Of a stretch of DNA of 7,568 nt, positions 1 through 6,894 are shown in pieces (within the stretch, counting starts at the first letter, position 1; each line of letters opens with the position of its first letter). Source of the stretch: CAYOHP01 sp964403795 [NCBI: uncultured bacterium] (GTDB lineage: Bacteria; Muiribacteriota; UBA6191; CAZXTJ01); NCBI GenBank assembly GCA_964403795.1, contig CAYOHP010000219.1, forward strand, positions 1 to 7,568, written 5' to 3'. The notes below the pieces were generated by a model. It did no database searches, was not told where the DNA came from, and was given only the letters and a program-made list of their open reading frames with translations. The position numbers were made by a program, and so were the translations under genes.

Positions 1-33
1 CTACCCGACGAGGCGTAGCCCGCCCGCGAGCGA

Positions 34-45
34 ACCCCTTGGGGT
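34..45 (-). terminator. Weak hairpin just after the thioesterase stop
   Basis: ACCCC-TT-GGGGT forms a short inverted repeat about 14 bases past the thioesterase stop codon as read on the minus strand. The loop would be CTTG or its complement. There is no T-run after it, so an intrinsic terminator is only a possibility. Otherwise I see nothing in positions 1-59. Confidence 0.15.
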
Positions 46-59
46 GAGCTGCAGAGGAA

Positions 60-521
60 CTAGCGACCCGGACCGAACCGCTTGCCCAGGGCCTCGGGCG
101 GCGCCAGGTTGGCACGCACCAGCTCCTGGAGGTCGCCTGGGATCTCCATCACTCGCATCTCCCGGTCGACCATGGCGTGGACCGAGTAGGCGCGGGCCCG
201 GACCTTCCCGTCGTCGGTGCGCATGCGGCATCCGAAGGTGAGCCGGAAGGCGTCCCCGGCGACCATGAACGCCTGGATCTCGAAGACGTCGTCGAGACGC
301 AAGGGGGCGTCGTAGCGGAAGTGGAGCTCCACCAGGGGGAAGCCCAGGCCCCTGGCCTCGAACTCGTGGTAGGGATGCCCGAGCTGGGCCAGGAGTTCCA
401 CCCTCCCGCACTCGAACCAAGGGACGTAGGCGGAGTGGTGGGCGATCGCGAACCGGTCGGTCTCCGAGTACCGCACCCGGGTCCGGACGACCGCCTGCAC
501 ATGGGGGAGGGTTTCGGCCAT
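60..521 (-). CDS. Acyl-CoA thioesterase, 4HBT hotdog-fold family (YbgC/FadM-like)
   Basis: Predicted cytoplasmic thioester hydrolase of 153 residues, the usual length for a single hotdog domain. The first third carries the family signature: a beta strand RVRYSETD (residues 15-22), with D22 in the position of the catalytic aspartate of YbgC-type enzymes, then HHSAYVPWFECGRVELL (28-44), which matches the usual H-x-x-Y-x-x-W/F-x-E-x-x-R-x-E helix. The later strands also fit, for example the segment around VELHFRYDAPLRLDD. There is no signal peptide or membrane segment. The ATG at 521 was chosen because family homology begins about ten residues after it; the longer frame to 656 would run into the divergent transketolase gene and encodes low-complexity Pro/Arg/Ser sequence. 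No good Shine-Dalgarno sequence precedes the ATG. The substrate cannot be read from the sequence; the family hydrolyses fatty or aromatic acyl-CoAs. The family call is confident, the physiological role is not. Confidence 0.88.
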   Translation of the reverse strand: MAETLPHVQAVVRTRVRYSETDRFAIAHHSAYVPWFECGRVELLAQLGHPYHEFEARGLGFPLVELHFRYDAPLRLDDVFEIQAFMVAGDAFRLTFGCRMRTDDGKVRARAYSVHAMVDREMRVMEIPGDLQELVRANLAPPEALGKRFGPGR

Positions 522-545
522 GGGCCCGAGGGTAGCGGATCCCGC

Positions 546-574
546 TTGACCCCTGCCGGCATGCACCCGAGAAT
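546..574 (+). promoter_or_regulatory. Putative sigma70-type promoter of the transketolase gene
   Basis: A -35 like TTGACC (546-551, five of six consensus bases) is followed after exactly 17 bp by a -10 like GAGAAT (569-574, four of six). Initiation near 581 would leave a leader of about 30 nt before the GTG at 611. It lies in the divergent gap and faces the transketolase. Such matches are not frequent in GC-rich DNA, but this is read by eye only. Confidence 0.45.
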
Positions 575-596
575 CGCTGCCGGTTCCGGGGACACG

Positions 597-602
597 AAGG
601 GA
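597..602 (+). promoter_or_regulatory. Ribosome binding site deciding the transketolase start
   Basis: AAGGGA resembles the Shine-Dalgarno sequence. It stands 8 nt before GTG at 611 and only 5 nt before TTG at 608. The in-frame ATG at 644 has no comparable site at a proper distance. This favours the GTG at 611. Confidence 0.45.
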
Positions 603-610
603 CGGCCTTG

Positions 611-2845
611 GTGAGCGCTCCGTCGGCGGGCTGCGAGCAAACGATGGTTTCGGCACTCTGCGACGCGGCCCGGTCCGCCCTGGAGCGTCGCGCTCCCGGG
701 GCGCTGGCGGCGGGAGGCCCGGTCCTGGGGGAGGCCCTGGACCGATTCGCCTGCGACGTCCTCCGGTCGTTGGCCCTCGATACCGTGGAGAACGCCAACT
801 CGGGCCACCCCGGGGGCCCTTGCTCGAGCATGGACATGGCCTACCTGCTCCACCGCTACCACCTGAAATTCTCCTCCGATCCTCGCTGGCCGGACCGGGA
901 TCGCTTCGTGCTCTCGGGCGGCCACATGTCCTCGATGCTCTATGGCCTGCTCTTCCTCCAGGGGCGACTCGGCCTAGCCGACCTGAAGAGGTTCCGACAA
1001 CTCGGGTCGCCCACCCAGGGGCATCCGGTCAACGTGCTCTGCCCGGGGGTCGAGACCACCACGGGCCCGCTCGGACAGGGGTTCGCCAACGGGGTCGGCC
1101 TGGCGCTGGGCGAGTGGCTGGGGCGCCGCACCTTCGGCGCCGAGCTGGTCGACCACCGGGTCTGGGTGCTGGCGACCGACGGGGACCTCCAGGAAGGCAT
1201 CTGCCGCGAGGCGGCCCAGCTCGCCGGCCACTGGAAGCTGGGGCGCCTCAAGGTGCTCTTCGATTCGAACCGGATCCAGCTCGCCTCCCCGACCGCCTCC
1301 TGCTGGTCGGAGGACGTCTCCGCCTTCTTCCGGGGCGCGGGCTGGCGGGTGCTCGAATGCGACGGGCATGACCATGCGGCACTGCGGGGATCGCTCGCCG
1401 CCATGGCCGCCGAAGAGGCACAGCCTTCGATCCTGGTCGCCCACACCCGGATCGCCCAGGGCACGAAGAAGGAGGGCCTGGTCGAGACCCATGGGGCTCC
1501 GCTGGGTGCTGCCACCCTGGAGGCTTTCAAGCGCGACCAGGGCTTCCCGCCCGACTCGTTCTGGGTGCCCGAAGCCGTCGCACGATCGCTCCACGGAACC
1601 CGTACCCGGGGCGACGAGATCCAGGCTGCCTGGCGGAACCGGCTGGCCGGGAAGCGCTCCCACGACGCGGCCCTCGACGAGCGCTGGGAACTGCTGTACG
1701 GGGAAGGGCGAGGCGAGAAACTGCTGGCCCGCGCCACCAAGGAGGTACGGGCCCTGTCCTTCGCCAAGCCGATCGCCACCAGGGCGGCGGCGGGCAAGGC
1801 CATGGAAGTGATGGCCCAGGCCGTACCTTGCCTGGTGGGGGGCAGCGCCGACCTCGCCAACTCCACCAAGACCGACGGGTTCGAGAAGGCCGTGGGATAC
1901 CTCCCCGACGGTGCTCCCGGCGACGGCAGCGCGCCCCGCGGGATCCACTTCGGGGTCCGGGAGCACGCCATGGCCTCGATCGCCAACGGGCTGGCCCTCT
2001 CGGGCGGCTGGCTCCCCTACACGGGAACCTTCCTGGTCTTCTCCGACTACCTGCGGCCGGCTCTCCGGCTGGGGGCGATCTCGCACCTGGGCGTGATCCA
2101 CGTCTTCACCCACGACAGCATCCTGCTGGGCGAGGACGGGGAGACCCACCAGCCGGTCGAGCACGTGGAATCGCTCCGGCTGATCCCGGGCCTCACCGTG
2201 ATCCGTCCCGCCGATGCCTACGAGGCTGCCGAGGCCTGGCTCCTGGCGATCGGGAAGGCGTTGGGTCCCGACCCCAAGCCGGTGGCCCTGGTCCTCTCCC
2301 GCCAGAACCTGCCGATCCTCCCGGGAGGCTTCGAGCGGGCCGCCGGCGTGCACCGCGGCGGGTATGTGGTCTCGGGCGGCGACGGCGAGGTGCCGGACGT
2401 GGAGCTGGTCGCCTCCGGCAGCGAGGTCTCCCTCGCCGAGGCTGCCGCCCTGCTGCTCCGGGCCGAGGGACATCGGGTGAAGGTGATCTCGATGCCCTGT
2501 CGGGAGCGGTTCGAGGCCCTACCCGAAGGGGATCGGGACCGGGTCGTCGATCCCCGCTGCCGCTTCCGGGTGGTCGTCGAGGCCGGGCGGGTGTCCGGTT
2601 GGGAGCGGGTGCTGCCCGGCTTCGTCACGGGGATCGGGATCGACCGCTACGGCCAGTCGGCGCCCGACTCCGACCTGGCCAGGGAGTACGGATTCACCGC
2701 CGAGGCGGTCGCAGGACGGGTGCGGGAGGTCCTCTCCGGAAGAGCCGAGAGACTGCTCGCCCGGGTGGCCGCCGACCTCGCCTACCTGAAGGACCGGATG
2801 CCGGCGGCCCTCACGGGCAGCCCGGTCGAGACGCTCGGGTCGTAG
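611..2845 (+). CDS. tkt: Transketolase
   Basis: Thiamine-diphosphate enzyme that moves two-carbon ketol units between sugar phosphates in the pentose phosphate pathway; cytoplasmic. All hallmark elements are present in order (GTG start, 744 residues): SGHPG with H66; SGGH with H105; QGHP with H138; GVETTTGPLGQG (146-157); the diphosphate/Mg2+ motif TDGDLQEG (189-196) with N220 of DSN; THGAPLG with H294; GGSADL with D414; HFGVREHAM (446-454) with catalytic E451; HDSILLGEDGETHQP (501-515); and the phosphate-binding R564 in LSRQN. TDGD is the SDGD-type variant of the classic GDG motif, found in many bacterial transketolases. The protein is longer than the usual 660-670 residues, with about 40 extra residues before SGHPG and about 36 after the normal C-terminus. 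The start is uncertain between TTG 608, GTG 611 and ATG 644; the Shine-Dalgarno spacing favours 611. It is transcribed divergently from the thioesterase. No other pentose phosphate or Calvin cycle gene is visible nearby. Confidence 0.96.
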   Translation: MSAPSAGCEQTMVSALCDAARSALERRAPGALAAGGPVLGEALDRFACDVLRSLALDTVENANSGHPGGPCSSMDMAYLLHRYHLKFSSDPRWPDRDRFVLSGGHMSSMLYGLLFLQGRLGLADLKRFRQLGSPTQGHPVNVLCPGVETTTGPLGQGFANGVGLALGEWLGRRTFGAELVDHRVWVLATDGDLQEGICREAAQLAGHWKLGRLKVLFDSNRIQLASPTASCWSEDVSAFFRGAGWRVLECDGHDHAALRGSLAAMAAEEAQPSILVAHTRIAQGTKKEGLVETHGAPLGAATLEAFKRDQGFPPDSFWVPEAVARSLHGTRTRGDEIQAAWRNRLAGKRSHDAALDERWELLYGEGRGEKLLARATKEVRALSFAKPIATRAAAGKAMEVMAQAVPCLVGGSADLANSTKTDGFEKAVGYLPDGAPGDGSAPRGIHFGVREHAMASIANGLALSGGWLPYTGTFLVFSDYLRPALRLGAISHLGVIHVFTHDSILLGEDGETHQPVEHVESLRLIPGLTVIRPADAYEAAEAWLLAIGKALGPDPKPVALVLSRQNLPILPGGFERAAGVHRGGYVVSGGDGEVPDVELVASGSEVSLAEAAALLLRAEGHRVKVISMPCRERFEALPEGDRDRVVDPRCRFRVVVEAGRVSGWERVLPGFVTGIGIDRYGQSAPDSDLAREYGFTAEAVAGRVREVLSGRAERLLARVAADLAYLKDRMPAALTGSPVETLGS

Positions 2846-2905
2846 CCGGCCGGAGCCCGCTTCTCGACAGCTTTCGGGGGTTGCCGCGCGGCTCGAGGCG
2901 AGTCG

Positions 2906-2918
2906 GGGAAGGCTTCCC
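2906..2918. terminator. Possible stem-loop between convergent genes
   Basis: GGGAA-GGC-TTCCC is a perfect 5-bp stem with a 3-nt loop in the 77-bp gap between the transketolase stop and the stop of the convergent molybdoenzyme gene, about 60 bases after the former and 5 bases past the latter. No T-run flanks it on either strand. It may be a weak bidirectional terminator or chance. The same gap also has the palindrome CCGGCCGG just after the transketolase stop. Confidence 0.2.
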
Positions 2919-2922
2919 AGGT

Positions 2923-5022
2923 TCAACCCAGGGCGAGGATTCCCGGCGGGATGGGAAGGCTCCGGTGCCGGGTGCCGGTCAATCGAGCCAGGGCATTGGC
3001 CAGGGCCGGCGCCACCGGCGGGACCCCGGGCTCGCCCACCCCCGAGGGATCGCGGGCCGAGGGCACGATCGCCACCTCGATCCGGGGCGTGGCCGGGAGA
3101 CGCAGCAGCGGGTAATCGTGGAACCCGGACTCCATCACCTGCCCCGAGGCCACCGTGATCGAGCCCATGGCCGCGGCGGTGAGACCGAACACCACGCTGC
3201 CTTCCATCTGCTGGATCACCGTGTCGGGGTGCACCACCCGGCCGCAGTCGATGGCCACCCAGGCCCGGGGGACCACGATGCCCTCGGCGCCGGAGGCGAC
3301 CTCGAGGACGACCGCCGCGGCGCTCCCGAAGGATGCGCACAGGGCGATCCCCTGGGCCACTCCCGGCTCGGTCCGGCCGGGCCAGCCCGAGAGACCGGCT
3401 ACGGCCTCCAGCACCCGGCGAAGGCGCGGCGCCTCCGCCAGCAGGGAGAGCCGGAAAGCCAGCGGGTCGGCGCCCGACGCGGTCGCCAGTTCGTCGACGA
3501 AGCTCTCCACGAAGAAGGCCGAGGTCGAGTAGGCCACCGAGCGCCACCAGCCGAGGCGCACCGGAGCAGGCACCCGCTGCCAGGCGAGTTCCAGCCGCCC
3601 GCAGGCATAGGGCGGCTCGAAGCCCTCGACCGAGGTGGGATCGAAGCCCCCCTCCAGGCTCCCGGGATCGACCCGGTCCATGACCGAGCCCGAGGCGAGC
3701 AGCCCCGACCAGTCCAGCAGGGAGCCCCCCGGGCCCAGACGGGCCGAGAGCCGGGCCGCGGCCGCAGGCCGGTAGAAGTCGTTGCGGAGGTCCTCTTCGC
3801 GGTTCCAGGCCAGGCGGACCGGGCGTCCCACGGCGAGCGACGCGACCGCGGCCTGGACGCCGACATCGGTCTCGAAGCGGCGCCCGAACCCGCCGCCGAG
3901 CCAGGTGGGCTCGATCCGGACCTTTCCCGGATCCAGCCCGAGCGTCTCGGCGACCGCCTCCCGGAGATCCTCGGGAGCCTGGGTGGGGGCCACCAGGCGG
4001 GCCCCGCGTGAGGTGACCTCGGCGACCGCCACCTGGGGCTCCATGGTGGCGTGGGCCTGGAAGGGCGCCAGGTATTCCGCCTCGATCCGGACTCCCCCGG
4101 TCGCCTCGGACTTGCGGCCCCGGGTGAGATAGCGGAGTCCCGGTCCCTGCCTGGCCGCCCGGGCGAGGACGAGCAGCGGATCCGGATCCTCCCGGGGCCT
4201 GTCGGGAGAGGCCGGGGAAGGGAGGTCGAGACGGGAGAGGCAACGATCGGCCTTCCACCACGAAGGACCGACCACCGCCAGGGCCCCCGGTACCCGCACG
4301 GCCCGGTAGCCCTCCGGGAGCGCCAGGTTCCCGATCGAGAATCCGGCGAGGATCCCCTCCGGGAGATGCCGCACCGCGGCATGGAGCATTCCCGGGAGGG
4401 CGACGTCGACGCCGTATCGGGCGGTCCCGTCGACCTTCTGGGGGAGGTCGAGGCGTGGGGGCGAGGTGCCGACCAGGCGGCGCAGCGAGGCGGGCAGGGG
4501 GCGGACCGATCGTGGTCTCGGTAGGCGGGCGGCGGCGGCGGCCAGGACCCCGTAGCCCAGGCTCCTCCCGGAAGCCGCATGGACGATCCGGCCGGAGCCG
4601 GCGGTGAGGCTGCTGCGGGCGACACCCAGGCGGGTGGAGGCTGCCCGGAGGAGGCGCTCGCGGACCTCGGCGCCCGCCTTCCGGAGCAGGTGCCATGAGC
4701 CTTCGACCGCGTCCGAGGACCCGGTCATCTGGCTCTCCGCCCCGGCGAGCCGATAGCGCGGCCCGGGGGGAGCGGTCTCCACCCGGATCCCGGCGAGGTC
4801 CACCGCCAGTTCCTCGGCCAGCAGCATGGGGAGCGAGGTCCAGACCCCCTGGCCCATCTCGGCCTGGCCGACCCTCAGGGTGATCGTGCCGTCGGGATCG
4901 ATCCGGACGTAGGGCAGGTCGAGGCCTCCGCGGATCCGGGCGGCGCCCCGGACCGGCAGCGGGAAGACGACCCCGGCAGCCAGGAAGCAGAGGCGGGACA
5001 GGAAGGTTCTCCGCAGGAGCAT
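2923..5022 (-). CDS. Tat-exported molybdopterin-binding oxidoreductase large subunit, IorB-like (xanthine dehydrogenase family)
   Basis: Predicted molybdenum hydroxylase large subunit of 699 residues, closest in motifs to the isoquinoline 1-oxidoreductase beta subunit group. The N-terminus reads LRRTFLS (3-9), a twin-arginine motif, followed by a hydrophobic stretch to about residue 24 and a likely cleavage near 26-28, so export after cofactor insertion is expected. Family motifs in order: GQAEMGQG (52-59); KVDGTARYGVDVALPGML (196-213); TMEPQ (326-330); WLGGGFGRR (374-382), the molybdopterin-contacting glycine loop; WWRSVAYSTSAFFVESF (492-508); IDCGRVVHPDT (591-601); and GEPGVPPVAP (663-672), with E664 as the expected active-site base. 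The start at 5022 places the Tat motif directly at the N-terminus; the frame is open further upstream, but that part is Pro/Arg/Ser-rich and overlaps the divergent gene. Such enzymes hydroxylate N-heterocycles or oxidise aldehydes; the substrate is unknown here. Family members normally pair with a small [2Fe-2S] subunit, and none is adjacent. Confidence 0.93.
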   Translation of the reverse strand: MLLRRTFLSRLCFLAAGVVFPLPVRGAARIRGGLDLPYVRIDPDGTITLRVGQAEMGQGVWTSLPMLLAEELAVDLAGIRVETAPPGPRYRLAGAESQMTGSSDAVEGSWHLLRKAGAEVRERLLRAASTRLGVARSSLTAGSGRIVHAASGRSLGYGVLAAAAARLPRPRSVRPLPASLRRLVGTSPPRLDLPQKVDGTARYGVDVALPGMLHAAVRHLPEGILAGFSIGNLALPEGYRAVRVPGALAVVGPSWWKADRCLSRLDLPSPASPDRPREDPDPLLVLARAARQGPGLRYLTRGRKSEATGGVRIEAEYLAPFQAHATMEPQVAVAEVTSRGARLVAPTQAPEDLREAVAETLGLDPGKVRIEPTWLGGGFGRRFETDVGVQAAVASLAVGRPVRLAWNREEDLRNDFYRPAAAARLSARLGPGGSLLDWSGLLASGSVMDRVDPGSLEGGFDPTSVEGFEPPYACGRLELAWQRVPAPVRLGWWRSVAYSTSAFFVESFVDELATASGADPLAFRLSLLAEAPRLRRVLEAVAGLSGWPGRTEPGVAQGIALCASFGSAAAVVLEVASGAEGIVVPRAWVAIDCGRVVHPDTVIQQMEGSVVFGLTAAAMGSITVASGQVMESGFHDYPLLRLPATPRIEVAIVPSARDPSGVGEPGVPPVAPALANALARLTGTRHRSLPIPPGILALG

Positions 5023-5160
5023 CGCTTCGATGGTAGTCCGGGGACCGCCCGCCCGCGTGAAGGGCCGGGGCCGGCTAGAGTGTCGGGGAGTGGTCCCGGT
5101 CCGGTCGCCGACGGGCGCTGAGGTGCGGGACTCGTCTCTGACCCGGCGGGGAGGCCCGAA
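5023..5160. promoter_or_regulatory. Divergent promoter region between molybdoenzyme and amine oxidase genes
   Basis: These 138 bp separate the two start codons and must hold both promoters unless initiation lies inside the genes. A -10-like TAGAGT (5076-5081), within GGCTAGAGTG, faces the amine oxidase, but no convincing -35 stands 16-18 bp before it. On the minus strand, the best -10-like sequence is TACCAT shortly before the molybdoenzyme ATG, without a good -35. Short inverted repeats (GTCC-GG-GGAC at 5036-5045; GGGACC at 5041-5046 with GGTCCC at 5092-5097) could be operator parts or chance. Confidence 0.4.
5148..5154 (+). promoter_or_regulatory. Shine-Dalgarno sequence of the amine oxidase gene
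   Basis: GGGGAGG stands 6 nt before GTG at 5161. It is the clearest ribosome binding site in the window and decides that start, which adds about 48 residues before the Tat motif. Confidence 0.6.
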
Positions 5161-6789
5161 GTGTCCCGGACCCGACTCGGCTGTTGGCTCCGGCGGCTGC
5201 TTGTCCGGGCGGCCTGGGCCTCGGCGAGGGGCCGGACCGGGGCGGACCTCGACGACCTCCTGGCGCCGGCCGCGACCGGCAGGGGCCCGGGGCGCCCGGG
5301 AGTCTCCCGCCGGCGATGGGTGCAGGCTGCGGTCGGGCTCTGGGTCCTCGGCGGCTCGGCCGCGAACGCTTCCGCCCGCAGGCTCCGCCGGGGCGGGAGG
5401 GGCGAGCTCCCTGCCAGGGTCAGGGTGGCGGTGGTCGGTGCCGGGCTCGCCGGCCTGGTCGTCACCCATCGCCTGGCCGCGGAGGGGATCGACGTCTGGC
5501 TCTTCGAGGCCTCGGAACGGGTCGGGGGCCGGGCCCACTCCCGGACCTCGGCAGTGGCCGAGGGCGTGGTCTCGGAGCTGGGCGGGACCTTCCTCTCGAG
5601 CGCCCACCGGGAGATCCTGGACCTGGCCGACGAGCTGGGGGTGGAGCTCACCGATTGGGAGGACTTCGGGGGTGGCGAACTGGAGCGTCGAATCGTCCAC
5701 TTCGGAGGCCGGATCCGCAGCGACCGGGAGGTTGCAGAAGCGCTGATCCCGTTCGCCCGCAGATCCCAGCAGGACGCTTCCGTCCTTCCCGACTACCGGG
5801 ACTATCCCGGGCACCCCGAGGTCGCCCGCTTCGACCGCCTGAGTCTCGAGGAATACCTGGCAGGGATCGAGATGGAGAGCTGGGTCCGGGACTTCCTGAG
5901 GGTCAACTACGAGACCGAGTTCGGAGGCGACGCCGGGGACCTCTCGGCGGTCAACGCCCTGGAGATGGTCACCCCCCGCGAGAGCACCTGGGACTTCGAC
6001 CCCATCGGTCTCGCCGACGAGCGCTTCACCGTCCGGGGCGGCAACCAGCGCCTCGCCGAGGCCCTCGCCGACGCGGTCGGGGAACGTCTGCGTCGCGGCT
6101 CCCGCCTGGCTGCCGTGGAGGAACGGACCTCGGGCGGATACCGCCTGGTGTTCGGGAAGGAAGAGGGCGGGAAGACCCGAGAGGTGCTGGCCGATCTGGT
6201 GGTGCTGGCGATTCCCTTCTCGGTGCTCCGGGGTCTCGACCTACGGGTCGAGCTGCCGGAATGGAAGCGCCGGGTGATCCGGGGCCTGGCCTACGGGAAC
6301 TCCGCCAAGCTGGTCCTGGGGATGGAGCGGCGGGTCTGGCAGGAGCAGGGATCGAGCGGCTACGTGTACGGCGATCTCGGGTTCCAGTGCGGCTGGGACG
6401 ACGAGGGGAAGATCGGAGAGGGGCCCGGCGGCTACTCGATGTTCATGGGCGGAAGGCCCGCCGAGCGCCTCGCCGAGGGGACCGCGGGCCCAGCTGCCGA
6501 GCGGCATCTCGGCGGGCTGGGCCGGATCTTCCCGGAGGTGGGTCGGGCCTGGAACGGGCGCGTGGTGCGACGGATCTGGGCTCGCGACCCGCTGGCCCTG
6601 GGCGGGTATTCCCACCTCCGGGTCGGGGACGCCTCCACCCTCTGCGGCAAGGAGGCCACGCCGGTGGGCGGCATGTGGTTTGCCGGCGAGCACTGTACCC
6701 CCGCGCTGCGCGCCTTCCTGGGGGGCGCGGTCCGCAGCGGCGAGGCGGTGGCCCGCCACCTGCTCGCAGATCCGCTCTCGGAAGGTTGA
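5161..6789 (+). CDS. Tat-exported flavin-dependent amine oxidase (FAD-dependent oxidoreductase)
   Basis: Flavoprotein of the monoamine oxidase family, 542 residues. Members oxidise an amine with O2 to imine/aldehyde, ammonia and H2O2. A twin-arginine motif SRRRWVQ (49-55) and a hydrophobic run to about residue 66, with a possible cleavage after A70, predict export. It is preceded by an unusually long, Arg-rich n-region (1-48). The mature part opens with the FAD-binding Rossmann fold: VAVVGAGLAGL (89-99), ribose-binding acidic E116 in LFEAS, then RVGGRAHS (120-127) and ELGGTF (139-144). The middle has VRGGNQRLAEAL (291-302), the second dinucleotide-domain strand, and YGNSAKLVLG (378-387), where K383 aligns by position with the flavin-N5 lysine of MAO/LSD1. 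The end has VGGMWFAGEH (502-511) and LGGAVRSGEAVARHLL (520-535), the C-terminal FAD motif. GTG at 5161 is supported by a good Shine-Dalgarno sequence. The substrate is unknown. It is divergent from the molybdoenzyme gene, and both products carry Tat signals. Confidence 0.92.
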   Translation: MSRTRLGCWLRRLLVRAAWASARGRTGADLDDLLAPAATGRGPGRPGVSRRRWVQAAVGLWVLGGSAANASARRLRRGGRGELPARVRVAVVGAGLAGLVVTHRLAAEGIDVWLFEASERVGGRAHSRTSAVAEGVVSELGGTFLSSAHREILDLADELGVELTDWEDFGGGELERRIVHFGGRIRSDREVAEALIPFARRSQQDASVLPDYRDYPGHPEVARFDRLSLEEYLAGIEMESWVRDFLRVNYETEFGGDAGDLSAVNALEMVTPRESTWDFDPIGLADERFTVRGGNQRLAEALADAVGERLRRGSRLAAVEERTSGGYRLVFGKEEGGKTREVLADLVVLAIPFSVLRGLDLRVELPEWKRRVIRGLAYGNSAKLVLGMERRVWQEQGSSGYVYGDLGFQCGWDDEGKIGEGPGGYSMFMGGRPAERLAEGTAGPAAERHLGGLGRIFPEVGRAWNGRVVRRIWARDPLALGGYSHLRVGDASTLCGKEATPVGGMWFAGEHCTPALRAFLGGAVRSGEAVARHLLADPLSEG

Positions 6790-6879
6790 GGACGGGCATC
6801 TGGGCGCCCTCAGGCTCAGGCCTTGGGCAGCGTCTCCAGGCTTGCCTGCACACCGCGGCAGTGGGAGGGCCCTGGCTCC

Positions 6880-6894
6880 GCCGGGCTAGCCGGC
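6880..6894. terminator. Small stem-loop at the end of the TPR-like gene
   Basis: GCCGG-GCTAG-CCGGC gives a 5-bp GC stem that includes the stop codon of the minus-strand TPR-like gene and lies about 90 bases after the amine oxidase stop. There is no T-run. The 96-bp convergent gap (6790-6885) has no stronger terminator candidate; an inverted pair (CTTGCCTGCA near 6840, TGCAGGCAGG near 6910) is too far apart for a compact hairpin. Confidence 0.12.

Noticed and set aside
1-837. 278-codon minus-strand open frame over the thioesterase
   Set aside because: It overlaps the thioesterase in another frame and the transketolase start; low-complexity Arg/Pro/Gly composition.
974-2473. 499-codon minus-strand open frame antisense to transketolase
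   Set aside because: It has no recognisable domain, and the opposite strand encodes an intact transketolase with every hallmark motif.
1828-4011. 727-codon plus-strand open frame
   Set aside because: It overlaps the end of the transketolase and half of the molybdoenzyme gene, both supported by strong motifs. Its product is Arg/Gly/Pro-rich low-complexity sequence with no recognisable domain, typical of shadow frames in GC-rich DNA.
2519-4696. 725-codon minus-strand open frame
   Set aside because: It runs in another frame through the molybdoenzyme gene and antisense to the transketolase end; the product is Pro/Gly/Arg-rich and lacks motifs.
5036-5097. Inverted GGGACC/GGTCCC and GTCC-GG-GGAC as a regulator operator
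   Set aside because: Arms of 4-6 bases are expected by chance in such GC-rich sequence, and no regulator gene is nearby; mentioned only within the intergenic entry.
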